The translations under genes and the position numbers were made by a program. Shown piece after piece: positions 26,322 to 37,800 of a stretch of 64,000 bases of DNA. The stretch is from assembly GCA_019914995.1 (NCBI GenBank), contig CM034143.1:622501-686500 (forward strand), in the 5' to 3' direction. This stretch comes from Acanthochlamys bracteata. Taxonomy: Eukaryota; Streptophyta; Magnoliopsida; Pandanales; Velloziaceae. Under the pieces are notes generated by a model. That model had not been told where the DNA came from, did no database searches, and was given only the letters and a program-made list of their open reading frames with translations. The stretch's first letter is position 1. Each line of letters starts with the position of its first letter.

Positions 26322-26997
26322 GCTCTGAAAAACTTGACTGGTGCAAGAAAATTATTCAACTATTTGGCAATATTATGTATGTTGTTGCTTCTAATTCTCT
26401 AAAGTTTACTTAATTATTAAATGATTCTTAAATGTTTGATGGGTGACAATGAGCGGTACTACGAAGAATGAAAAATCTTCATGTTTTCTGCTTGTGATAA
26501 CCAACTTTGACGGCTTAGATCATGGGAAAATATTGGTCTTTACATCTGTGCCGTTGGATGATTCGGAGAATCTTGATTGATGATTCAGATGTGAACACAG
26601 CTCACTACACTGTGTTCGAGTCAAAACTCACGGGGCTCACAGTGCCAAAGCTTAAAAAGGAGAAAATTTTTCTGATTTTTGTAATTTGATTCTGTTTCAG
26701 TAAATTAATTTGAAACGAAGAAAAATCAACAGAAGAAAGAAAGAAACAGAAATACCGAAAGCAATCTGTGAACTTTCTTTCTTGGCATCATTATATTATT
26801 CTTTAAAACACAATCTCCAAGGAACATAATAATACCCACAAAGTGTTCTTCTTTTTTGTGTCTGAGAAAGAGAATGCGGCCTTTGATTCTACGTTTTCTT
26901 TAAAATAGCTACTATCCATGCTTGACCCAGATCAAGAACAAGAAGAACGGAAAAGAAAGCTTAATGCTTGTGATTATTTTGGTTTAGTTAGCTAGCA

Positions 26998-29900
26998 ATG
27001 AGGCCTGGTGAGTTTATCTTCTCTATAATTTTAGTAGTGATTTTAGCCTTTTTCTTCTTCTTCTTCTTCTTCTTCTTCTTCTTCTTCTTTTTTTCTTTAC
27101 CTTCTCATCAGGAAGCACTTTGTTGTTGCAGAATACCCCAAGTTCTAAACTTTATTCCAAAGGTTAAGCATTTAGATTTGTTGTTTTATTCCTTGAAGAT
27201 GGAAATTTGGGTCTTTTTTCTTTTGTTGTGATTTATAAGATTCAAAGGATACAACATGGTACTTCTTTTCTTGAAAGAGCTTTGTTATATCATGCCATGT
27301 TTCAGTTTGGATGGATTGGAGATTCTTTGTTTTATCTTTTGGGATTTGAGATGAATTTGAAGAGTGTAATAGTCAGAGATCTTCAAGAACACTTGGAAAA
27401 TGGAAGATCTTGTCTCTGTTAATTTCATTTGGTAAAAAATGTTAACATCGTAGCAAAGAAACTGTAGTAAAACAAGGAAGAATGGAGAAGAAGATGTTGG
27501 TTTTGTTGTGCTAAATTCTGGTTCTTTTGGAGTTAAATGTGTTTGATGATTTGATGCAGATCGATTCCGGCGTAACGACACCGATTCATTGACCTGCAGG
27601 AGCATTGGAGGGAGTTTCAGGAGAACAATAACTGGTATCAATGGATATACACATTTGCCTTTTGTTGTTTGTGTTACAATTGGCTCTCTTAGTGTTTCCT
27701 ACGGATAAGTGACAGTGAGAACATATGGTACAAATATTATGAACATATTTGTTTAGAATGTTCAGAAATAATGGAATTGACTCGGTTCTTCCCACTAGCT
27801 GCAGATCATTCAGTTAGAAAACACTTTTGCAACGAATCTTCGATGGTAGTGAATGTATTTGTCTATCCAATATTAGTGCATTTGGAAGTTTTCGTTCGAT
27901 AAGCTTCTTCAAGCGAAACCGTTCTTGAGATATTCTTTTGTTTTTCAGTCTCCTGAAAATTCTTCATGAGTGGTTGTATTATTAATATGCATGTTGCTTA
28001 CTGTTGTATCAAATTTGCAGAAATTTCTCCTGATATAAGGTCATCCGTTTCAACTGCCAGTAAAGCTTTATCTTGTTCTAAGAGAGCATTTACGGGTCTC
28101 AAGGAATTCTCAAGGGCAGTGCTCGACTTTGAAGTCTTTTCAACTTTCCTGGAAGACTGGGTTTATGAAAGGCTGTCCTCGAATTCAAGCAACAAAACAA
28201 TGCAATTCAAATCCCCGTTCACTATGGATAGTTTGCGTGAGCTAGATCATGCACTGGAAGGTGTTCTGTTCCAGCAGCTTTGCAGAATGCCAACTTCACG
28301 CCAATTTTCTGATGGGTACAAAGAAGAGCAGCTTTTGGCTCTTGAAGAATTTCTGAGGACGAGTGTTGAGGGCTTATGGCGAACATTTTGGAACAAAAGG
28401 GGATCAATCCCATTCTCTATCTCATGTCCACTCTATCCTTGGTCTAAATTTTATACTGTGGAAAAGGCGATAGCTAATGGAAGGATAGATGGACTTTGTG
28501 GGGCAGCAGTACTAGCAGATTCTGAGAACAAACTACAAACTGCATGGAGTCATGTACTCGAACTCGCTCTACTCAAAGCGGATATACGACATGGACATGA
28601 TACTAACTTCTCTTCTTTGATAGTGTGTGAAGCTTTGTTTCATGGATTCCATATACTGCTTTCAAGAAGCTTGAGCAACCATGATGCAATTCAAAGTAGT
28701 TTGGCTTATGTTCTGGTTCTTGACTCCAAATACGGAGGTGTTATTGAGTTTGAAGGGGATCTTAGTAAACTTGACATTGACGCGCACAATCCATATCTTG
28801 CTGTTGTAGAATGGATCAAGCAACATGCTGAAATCAAGGTATCCCTTATCGAGCGTGTGTGGAATAAACTAGGCAACCCTAGCTGGGGGGATGTAGGAAC
28901 ACTTCAATTACTTCTAGCAACTTACAAGTCCATCATTCATGCAAATGGACCGCCTAGAAAGTCTGTAGAATCATTAGCTGCAGAGAATTGTTTTCGCCTT
29001 CAAATGAATGGATATCATCACAGAGGTTCAATCCATCATGATCAGGAGATAGTTGAACTTGATCACCATGAAGATTACTCTATCATTGAGCACTCTGGAA
29101 ACACAAAACTGAAGAAGGACGAAATAGTCCTTGTAGAAGATTCGCAGGGGCAAAAAGGATTTCAGGTAAAAGAGATCCTCCACGAAGGCCATTGCTTATC
29201 GTATGTTGCAACGTCTCTCGATCAACCCTCTTGGTTTCTGAACATGTATGTTGGTGTTCATTCATCTAAGCTCGAGCCATCATGGGAAGCGATGAGTTTA
29301 TGGTACAACGTGCAGAGGCAAGCAAAGGTACTGAAGATAATGAAGCAGCGGGGACTCTCAAGCAAAATTTTACCAGAAATGATTGTGTCAGGACAAATTC
29401 TACATTCAGAACCTTGCACAAGAACGGATCTTTCGGAAGCTTGTGATCACCCACTTTGTGGCTCTCCAGTTCTTATAACTTCTCCAGTTGGTGAAACATT
29501 ATCATCCATTGTTGCACTCGATGGACCTTTCTCCTCTGATGAATTACTAAGATGCTGCAGAGATGTACTGACAGCTTTAAAAACTACCACATGCGTGAAT
29601 ATTTACCACGGAAATCTTTGCCCAGAAAACATTATCCGACTCGATTCAAAACACTACAGGACAGGATCATCATACATGCTTGTATCCTGGGGCCGAGCAG
29701 TGATGGAAGATAGAGACAGCCCGACACTAAACCTACAATTTTCTTCAACGTTCGCCCTACAGCATAGAAAACTTTGCCCTTCTTCAGACGTAGAAAGCCT
29801 TGTGTATGTTTTATACTTGATCTCTGGAGGAAAACTACAAGAACAGGATTCAATTGAGTCGGCAGTGCAGTGGAGGGAGAGGTGTTGGACGAAGAGAATA

Positions 29901-30137
29901 ATTCAGCAACACTTCAGTGAAATCTCGCCACTCTTGAAAGCATTTGCAGATTATGTTGATAGCATATACGGAACCCCATACCCTATCGATTATGATATCT
30001 GGTTATCTAGATTGAACCAATCTGTAACTCATTCAGAAATATATAAGTCTGTAGGAAGGTTGGAAGGTAGTTCATTGCTTGAAGATGGTGCTGCAGAATC
30101 ATCAAGAACTTCAGGAGACTGTGCTTTCTCAGATTGA
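26998..30137 (+). CDS. Protein kinase-like protein, probable pseudokinase
   Basis: The coding region begins with a 10-nt exon, ATG-AGG-CCT-G (26998-27007), ending at a consensus GTGAGT donor. Exons 27560-27634 and 28021-30137 follow, giving 733 residues starting MRPDRFRRNDTDSLTCRSIG. The N-terminal two thirds is a helical region with no motif I recognise. The C-terminal part has kinase-like features: IYHGNLCPENII near residue 557 in place of the HRD catalytic loop, and LVSWG near 584 in place of DFG. No glycine-rich loop is evident. The altered HRD and DFG suggest it cannot phosphorylate in the usual way. It belongs to a plant-conserved family without a function I can name. The first intron carries a (TTC)n repeat. 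Confidence 0.82.
27052..27089 (+). repeat. (TTC)n microsatellite
   Basis: About 12 TTC/TCT units lie in the first intron of the kinase-like gene, within its pyrimidine-rich stretch. Confidence 0.9.
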
Positions 30138-30195
30138 TCATATGTGAAACAACTAAAACTGAGAGTGATTTCTGTAAAATCTTGGAATATTATAT

Positions 30196-30264
30196 TTGTT
30201 CTTCACTGTTAAAAGATTGCTACAGCTACCAGATTAAATTGTTCTTCACTGTTAAAAGATTGCT
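30196..30264 (+). repeat. Short direct duplication in a 3' untranslated region
   Basis: The 26-nt unit beginning TTGTTCTTCACTGTTAAAAG occurs at 30196 and again at 30239, a 43-nt period, after the kinase-like gene stop codon. Confidence 0.85.
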
Positions 30265-30311
30265 GCAATGTTTGTGCAACTGTAATGTATATGTAAAGAC
30301 TTCGAGGATTC

Positions 30312-30317
30312 AATAAA
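30312..30317 (+). terminator. Polyadenylation signal of the kinase-like gene
   Basis: AATAAA lies 175 nt after the stop codon. Confidence 0.5.
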
Positions 30318-30399
30318 GTGAAACCAGATTTTTCTAAGTTCAAATGCCTTTTTTTTGGGGTCATAAGATTCTCCCCAAAAATAAATTGCATATGAAAGC

Positions 30400-31020
30400 A
30401 ACATGTTCCATTATCATAGTTATATTAATGATAACTTATCCTCCAAAACATATAATATTTTGAAGATAATTCCAAAATAATAACTAGTAAAGCAAAATAC
30501 TGCATATTTTGAACGAATTTTTCACATAATAACAGTAGGTATTAAAGCTTCATGACTTAAATTTGCAACTATATTTAGAACATGAAAATCATAACAAAAC
30601 TAACTTCAACCTGAAAAAAAAAGGGAAATGTTTCCGTGTTATCAACCATAAGCAAAAAATTTTCTTCAAGGATAGTTTAGGGTTTGCATTATGTGAAAGA
30701 TTGCTTCTTGCATATACTTGTCAACTCAATTAAAATTAACAAATGTTATTTATTATTTTTTACCATTGAAAAGAACAAAAAAATTTTGAATATGGAATAT
30801 TTTTTCGAAAAGAAATGGCTAACGTTTAAAAAAAAAATATTGATCTCAACATGCACAATGAAGAGCACGTGGACTGCTTCCCAAGCAGAAGAGCAAGTGT
30901 TTAAGACCAGTTCTGCCTTCCGACTAATTACACGGAGATAAATTTCAGTGAAGTTCCTCGAATTTTCAAGAGAGATTTGTTACGAGTTGTTTGATTTGAT
31001 TATGTTTCTGAGGGATCGAA
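30400..31020. other. Spacer, no gene recognised
   Basis: A/T-rich sequence with only short chance open frames. The region from about 30,850 (GAAGAGCACGTGGACTGC) has more coding-like composition and could be the eroded 5' part of the LEA remnant that follows. The CACGTG in it is a G-box core. Confidence 0.35.
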
Positions 31021-31029
31021 CTTGATTGA

Positions 31030-31438
31030 TTTGAAGCAACACGTCGTCAGTCCAAGAGAACAGGAAGGCAAGAGCTGAGGTGGCAGCAAGGAGGTTGCCG
31101 AGCAACGGAAAGATGAGCAGCTCCGTCGTGACACAGCGGAAGATGCTGCTGGAAGTTATCGTGTTGGAGGCACCCAGAAGACCAATGAGCTCGCCGGTAG
31201 TGCTACAGACAAGGCGAGAGAGACCACGAGCAAGACAAATAATCACGCTGGCACTACTGCAGACAATGCGAGAGAGACGAAGGACGCTGCTGCACAGAAA
31301 GTGGAGATTGAGGACGCGACTGACACATCTCCCGGCCAAATTCTCTCTCCCGCCTCCACCACGTCGACTACGAGCTCTTCAATTGCGTCTCGACCGGCAA
31401 AGCATAGCGAGAATGAAACAATCCTTCTCCTTCGCTAA
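31030..31438 (+). pseudogene. Decayed LEA (group 3-like) gene fragment
   Basis: From 31088 one frame reads KEVAEQRKDEQLRRDTAEDA, then QKTNELAGSATDKARETTSK, TTADNARETKDAAAQKVE and a Ser/Thr-rich end, stopping at 31438. The Lys/Ala/Glu-rich 11-residue rhythm (TADxARETKDAAAQK) is typical of group 3 late-embryogenesis-abundant proteins. Just upstream the matching text (NRKARAEVAA) sits in a different frame, and I see no good start, so this looks like a frameshifted and shortened gene. The composition is more GC-rich than the surrounding spacer. A different 233-residue frame crosses the same DNA but does not resemble any protein. Confidence 0.6.
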
Positions 31439-31439
31439 C

Positions 31440-31790
31440 GCATATAGATCAGTACCTTCATCGATGGTAACTTTCCGGCGACCGTCAGGCGATGTTCTAG
31501 CTTTTTTCCTCCGATCGAGAGAGACCAAGATCTGGTGCGGTGCTACACCAATCTTCTCGCAGATAACCGATCGAAACTTCGCGAATCACAGAATTGGGTG
31601 GATTCCCACCGGCCCCAACTCAACTTCTCGATCGCCGTCAGAAAACACCAACGGTAAGGAAGCCGCTGCAGCCGCCGTTGCGTCTGTAACTCTAATCATC
31701 TCCGTTTGCAGGTTGCCAAAGAATGTTGGCAGATCGATTTCGGCTCGGCGAACGGGTCAATTCTGCCAACATTGGTGTTAACACTATAAG
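31440..31790 (+). other. Unidentified GC-rich segment with possible small intron
   Basis: One frame reads DLVRCYTNLLADNRSKLRES then QNWVDSHRPQLNFSIAVRKH. It runs into a consensus GTAAGG at 31656, and a pyrimidine tract plus TTTGCAG follows at about 31712, suggesting a 57-nt intron. I found no convincing start and recognise no family. It may be a fragment of a host gene or a short unannotated exon pair. Confidence 0.3.
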
Positions 31791-31799
31791 AATTCTCTA

Positions 31800-33740
31800 C
31801 ACCAACCAAAAATAAAACTTTTGTTTCATGAGTAAATTAATAAAAGATAATAATTAACATTAGGTACCAACTTTTATTGAAAACGTAAAACGTGAAACGT
31901 GAAACGATATTCCCTGACACGATTCTCCCGTCCAGATACTCTTTCTAAACATCTCTGCTCTACCTAACCCGCTCTAATGTGACCAATAGAAGTAGGACAC
32001 GTGTACAATAGGAACCAAATATGATGTGGAAAGCTTGTTTGACCGTTCACCATAATCTCGTGAACGGCGATGCACTTCTTCCGAACGTGTGTATCTGTAC
32101 ACTTCAACTATAATCGCGTTTCCTTTTTCCTCGACGTTTCCCAGTCGAAACATTTTACTTTAATTTCTAATTAGATGAATTTACTATAAATAATTGTTCT
32201 GTTAATTACTTAATTTGTGTTTAATATTTTGTTGATATAATGATTAGTGTCTATAATCTTATGAGAAAAACCCGAAAACTATTTAAATTCTTTAGTTTAG
32301 TTAAATTAATTTATTTGAATTTTGTAACATTTACAGTAAAATGATATCTTTTCTTAGTATTATTATTATTATTGTCAAAGAATTAACTTCAGTAGGAAAT
32401 CTTTTAAACTAAAAAAACAATTAATTAGCTAGAATATCCAACCATTTAATAGATTTTCTGTATAAATTAATGAAGTTAATTAGCTACCTATGTGGGGCCC
32501 AGATTTCCGCGCTCCTCAACAACACGTGCTGTCCACCGGTTATTTTTGGTCAACTCCCAACAAGTTTTCCGTTTTGTAATCCTCTTCTATGTTAGGGTTG
32601 TATTTACAAATTATCTATGAAGTAAAGGTTTTTGCAGAAAGAATCCATTTATTTTTTATCACAATAACTCGTTATATTAGACTTATGTCCTAAAAACTAG
32701 GTAAGTTAATATACTTGCTAATTCTAAAAGACATAAATTTAACTAGAAAGAGACATAATTATCTCTGAATTTAGTGCAAAATATTGGAACTGGCTTTTCC
32801 TGAAAAAATTCATTATTAATATTCATTGTATATTTTTTAATAAATTTTTTATAATAATTATAGAATTTTTTAAAAAATTTTGAAAATATAAAAAAAAATT
32901 ACGTATTAAAATCTTATTATTACTTATTATTATTATTTTTTAAATCAAATTTAGAATTTTTTTTATCAAAATAGAACAAAAATATTTTATATTATATATA
33001 AATTCTTTTTATAAGTACTTCAAACAATTTCATTATCAGTGTGTTTTTTTTCTAATTTTATAGCTCACTTTTTTAATAAAATTACTTTTAATTCACTTCT
33101 AATTATACAAAAAAATACAACAATTTACTTTCAATTTACTTCATTCTATAAAAAAAAATACAAAATTAAATTCAGTTCTAATAATATTTATTCATATTAA
33201 TTCACTTGCAAAACTAATTTTTTAAATCAAAAGAACACATCCTCTATCTACACATATATCATCCAGAAAATCATGCATAAAAATTAATTATTGAGCTTCT
33301 TTTCTTGATTGCTATTACAAGCTTGACGAAAATATTGGTTTTGTCAACTTCATAATTTTTATAAGAATGTTAGGTGATTATCTATCAAAAATAAAAAAAT
33401 TGAAGCGCATAAGAAAATAAACATTTATAAAAGTTAGAAATATTTTTAAAGTAAAAAATATTACTTTTGAATGCAATAGAATACAAGTAGAACTAAAATG
33501 CGATACACTTATGTACAACTTTTATATTTTACAACATCTATACATCAATAATTTATTTACATAATTGAACTCCTTTATTTGAATAAGTTTATTGACCTAA
33601 ATCTGTAATGTTTTTATGCCCTTATTTTACCTAAACAATCGTTATGGGGGCTTGAAACAAACATATAAAAACGTTAATAGAGGACTCCATTTACAAAAAC
33701 ATACTAGGTTTCCTTTAACATTTTACTTGAAAACCCTCAT
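31800..33740. other. AT-rich intergenic spacer upstream of the invertase gene
   Basis: No gene is visible. The 31,900-32,120 and 32,480-32,600 patches are less A/T-rich. The patch near 32,520 contains an ACACGTGCTGTCC G-box-like core; another ACACGTGT lies at about 31,998. The remainder, especially 32,780-33,240, is A/T-rich with local inverted symmetry. Confidence 0.5.
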
Positions 33741-33819
33741 GTGTAAACTATTTACATGAAGGTCTATAAAGGTTACCCATCACCATTTTATAGGAAACCC
33801 TTATACAATAACTTATTTA

Positions 33820-34830
33820 CATTTAAGTATGGAAACGGCTATAAAATCTCATCTTTCCCTACTGGCCTTTTTTTTTCCCCTTTTTCTCTCTCTTCTTCTT
33901 CGTCTACTCCTATATATATACTCATTCCATTGTCGTTTCCCCTCGCCGGCGGCCGTTTCCCTTTCCTCGTTTCATCGCCGGTCTGCATCGAGTTCCGTGC
34001 TTGTCCGAACAGTTCTGGGGACTTGAGATTGGTGCAGTTTCTCGAGGTTTAACATGGTTTTCTTTTATCTCTCTGTTGTTTTTCTGTTTTTGGTAATTTT
34101 CTTTTTTTTTTGTTAGTTAATTAGGTGATTTCTTGACGTTTTTGGATGTTTTGAGAATTTTTATGGGAGATTAGCTTTTTCAGTGGTTTCGAAGATGAAA
34201 GATTGAATCTTTATGTTGATCATGTGTGGATCTTTGAAATGAGATCTGTGTTCTTGGTTTCTTGATTGATTTTTCGATTGATTGATGAAAAATATGAAGT
34301 TTATTTATTTATTGTAAGTGCACATTTAAATCTCTGGTTTTATTAATTTAGAGTACTCTAAAAAGTCAATGGTTTAATGACTGTAATTCTTTTTTCAATT
34401 TTTTAATCATCATAATTCCTCTTCCTCTCACTTTTGCATAGACGAGAATGACTTAAACCAGATTCCAGGATTTTTTTTTCTCCGCTTTTGTGGAGTGATT
34501 TTTATAGTGTTACATATTTCATATCTCATAGGGTTTTCAGAGGCCTTGTTTCAGAGTACTTTTTGGAAAATAGCTCTTTCTTTTTTGTTTTTAAATAGTG
34601 CGATGAATGTTCACCTAACAGAAAGTTTCGGGTATCCTCCTTTGTGGTTTTTGTTTGACTTTGTTTTTTGGATAACTGGAACTGGAAACTTAGAATTTGC
34701 TAGCTACATAGATAGCGACGATATATGCAGTTTTTGTTTAATTTTTATTGGATTTATATTTTTTCACACTTGTAAGCAATTTGTTTTCCATAAGTTAATA
34801 TGTTTGTATTCTGATTCAGGATACAAGAAT
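33820..34830 (+). other. Probable 5' untranslated exon and leader intron of the invertase gene
   Basis: A pyrimidine-rich, moderately GC-rich stretch at about 33,850-34,050 resembles a transcribed leader. A possible donor lies near 34,046 (CTCGAGGTTTAAC), and an acceptor ending ATTCAG at about 34,820 precedes the coding exon by 40 nt. Splice positions in the leader are inferred. Confidence 0.45.
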
Positions 34831-34859
34831 TTAAAGCTAGAAAGCTTTGCTGGATATAG

Positions 34860-37800
34860 ATGCCCATGGATGGTCCAGGCCTCAAGAAGGTGGGATCATA
34901 TGCCTCTGTTACAGATGTAGATGACTTGGAATTGTCTAAGCTGCTTGAAAAACCACCAAAGCTTAACATAGAGCGGAAGCGTTCATTTGATGAACGTTCT
35001 TTTAGTGATCTTACTATCAATGTGCGTGCACTTGAAAGTTTTGAGAGTGCCTACTCCCCGGGCTTTGCACCAGGTTCGAGGTCAGGTTTTGACACACCGG
35101 CTTCATCCACAAGGAATTCATTTGAACCCCATCCAATTGTGACTGAAGCATGGGATGCTCTCAGACGGTCATTGGTCTACTTTCGTGGGATGCCATTGGG
35201 TACTATAGCTGCTGTTGATCATGCCAGTGAAGAGGTTCTGAACTATGATCAGGTACTCATCATGCCTGTCACTTAGTTGCTTTTGGTTATGGAATTGATT
35301 CTAGAAGATGTAGTACTTAGTTGGATTAAAGACTTGCTTCTTGATTAATGCTTCAAGCAATGGTTCCTAGCTGGCAAACTATTGCCGAGAACGGAAGGAA
35401 CCTTTATCTTTTCTTTCTGGTCGAGTCTCCTACCTTCTTTCCTTGTGTAAACATAGGCGTTACACTTCAGAAATTTTAGTTCCTGTAAGAAGTTGGGATT
35501 TCTGTTACATTTCAAAAGCAACTCTTAATGTATCAACCTTCCCCTGATATCTTCTCTTTGGTTTTGGATTGTTATCAAGGCTATGTAACTGTTAGTAGAT
35601 GCAGCTTATCTAGAGCTCTCACTGATAAAAGAAGAGCTTTTTGTGGTAAAGATAACTTTTTGGAAAGATGGAACTTCTAACGTTTTGTGGTGAAATTAGG
35701 AACACATCGTGATCATGCACCTTATTATGCCCATGATCTTCTTTCTGGAATTACCTCCATGTTGCTTTATATCTGCTTGAAACATTAGCTTTTAGTGTTA
35801 ACTAATATTCAGCAAAGGTCAGTTTGAATGACCATAAACAAGGGATAGAACTATTAGTTACTAGATGCATGCTTATGACTTATGAGGGTTGTATGATGCC
35901 CCACTTGTTAGGGGAAACTTTCCTGCAAAATCCATTAGATGAAAATAGGAATGATAGTAAGCTTGTCATATTAGTTTTATTAATAGCTAGGAACATTTCA
36001 GTTATGGTTTATCTCCTTTATATTAATTTGAACACTTATTTATATTGGAATATTTGTACAGGTGTTTGTTCGTGATTTTGTGCCAAGTGCATTGGCTTTT
36101 CTTATGAATGGTGAATACGAGATAGTCAAGAACTTTCTTCTCAAGACTCTTCTTCTTCAAGGGTGGGAAAAGAAGATAGACCGCTTTAAGCTTGGCGAGG
36201 GTGTGATGCCTGCAAGTTTTAAGGTGCTCCATGATGCTAAGCGTAACCTCGATACTCTAGTTGCAGATTTTGGTGAGAGTGCAATTGGAAGAGTTGCTCC
36301 CGTCGACTCTGGATTCTGGTGGATTATTCTTCTTCGGGCATACACAAAGTCCAGTGGGGATCTGTCACTTGCAGAAACACCAGAATGTCAGAAAGGGATG
36401 CGACTTATTTTGGCTTTATGTCTTTCGGAGGGATTTGATACTTTCCCTACCTTGTTATGCGCTGATGGATGCTCAATGATAGATCGAAGAATGGTAAGCA
36501 GTCCCTGTTGATACAACATTATGGTTCTCCTGATTTGTCCAAGTACATCTATGCACATCTCCTGAAACCAAAACACATTATGTTTCTATCAAGTTGCAGA
36601 ACACTATAGCTATTTTTATCTGATACCTGAACTACCACTTGGTTGGCAAGAATGCTATCGCTTAGATAGCTACGGAAACTGTGCCTTAAACCTGATTCTG
36701 TGACTGGGAATTATTGAATGTATCTTGGAACACGATCTCTACTGGAATCCTTATGTAGGCCTCTCAGGCTGCAGACCTGCTCGGCAAAGGAATTTTAAAG
36801 TTTTTAAGAACGCTGATGTATATGGCTGACATTCCCTGGGACATGTACGGAAGAACGTCCTTCCATTTGATCTATAAGCTTTTGCTTGCCTCCTTTGTCA
36901 AGCTATGAACTGTTTTGACCTGTTAGGTTTGTGTGTGCTACTTGCTCTGGACAAAAATAAAGGAGCTTGGAATGAAGTTTTTTATCTTTATCCAAGGCAT
37001 CGTACTCATTAATTGGGCTTGAAAATTTCAACTATCACAATGATTTGACTTACGAAGGACAAGAAACTGTTAGCTGCCACGAGAGTATTGAACTAGAAAT
37101 ATAAGGATAAGATTAAGCTTGAGGAGTATTTTCAACAATGACATGGAAATACAAAGGAACACCTTGTTAGTTGTTTGGGATGTGAGATCTGATCATCGAA
37201 ATCATAATGAGGAAAATTATTCTTGGCTTGCCTATTTTATCTGTCACTAGATCTTGTTTGTACTAGCTCCAATAACATCTGATATGCATCTTTTGTGCTA
37301 TTTTGTTACAGGGTATATATGGTTATCCAATTGAAATACAAGCCCTCTTCTTTATGGCATTAAGGTCAGCTCTGTCTATACTCAAGCATGATGCCGAAGG
37401 AAAGGAGATCATAGAGAGAATTGTGAAACGTCTGCATGCGTTAAGCTTTCACATGCGCAGCTACTTCTGGCTTGACTTCCAGCAGCTAAATGATATATAC
37501 CGCTATAAAACTGAGGAATATTCTCATACTGCTGTGAACAAATTCAATGTCATTCCTGATTCAATCCCAGATTGGGTTTTTGATTTCATGCCTACACGTG
37601 GAGGTTACTTCATTGGAAATGTCAGTCCTGCACGGATGGACTTCAGGTGGTTTTGCCTTGGTAATTGTGTTGCCATTTTGTCATCTCTGGCAACACCAGA
37701 GCAGTCAATGGCCATTATGGATCTCATTGAAGCCAGGTGGGAGGAACTAGTGGGAGAAATGCCATTAAAGATTGTCTATCCTGCTATTGAGAACCATGAA

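Noticed and set aside
27966-30137. Kinase-like gene starting at 27966
   Set aside because: The first part of that frame is intron; the splice from 27634 to 28021 and the 10-nt exon give a better N terminus.
31080-31781. A 233-residue open frame beginning MAARRLPSNGKMSSS on the plus strand
   Set aside because: Its text is arginine/proline-rich and unlike any family, while another frame over the first half reads as a LEA protein. It is most likely a chance open frame over a GC-rich relic.
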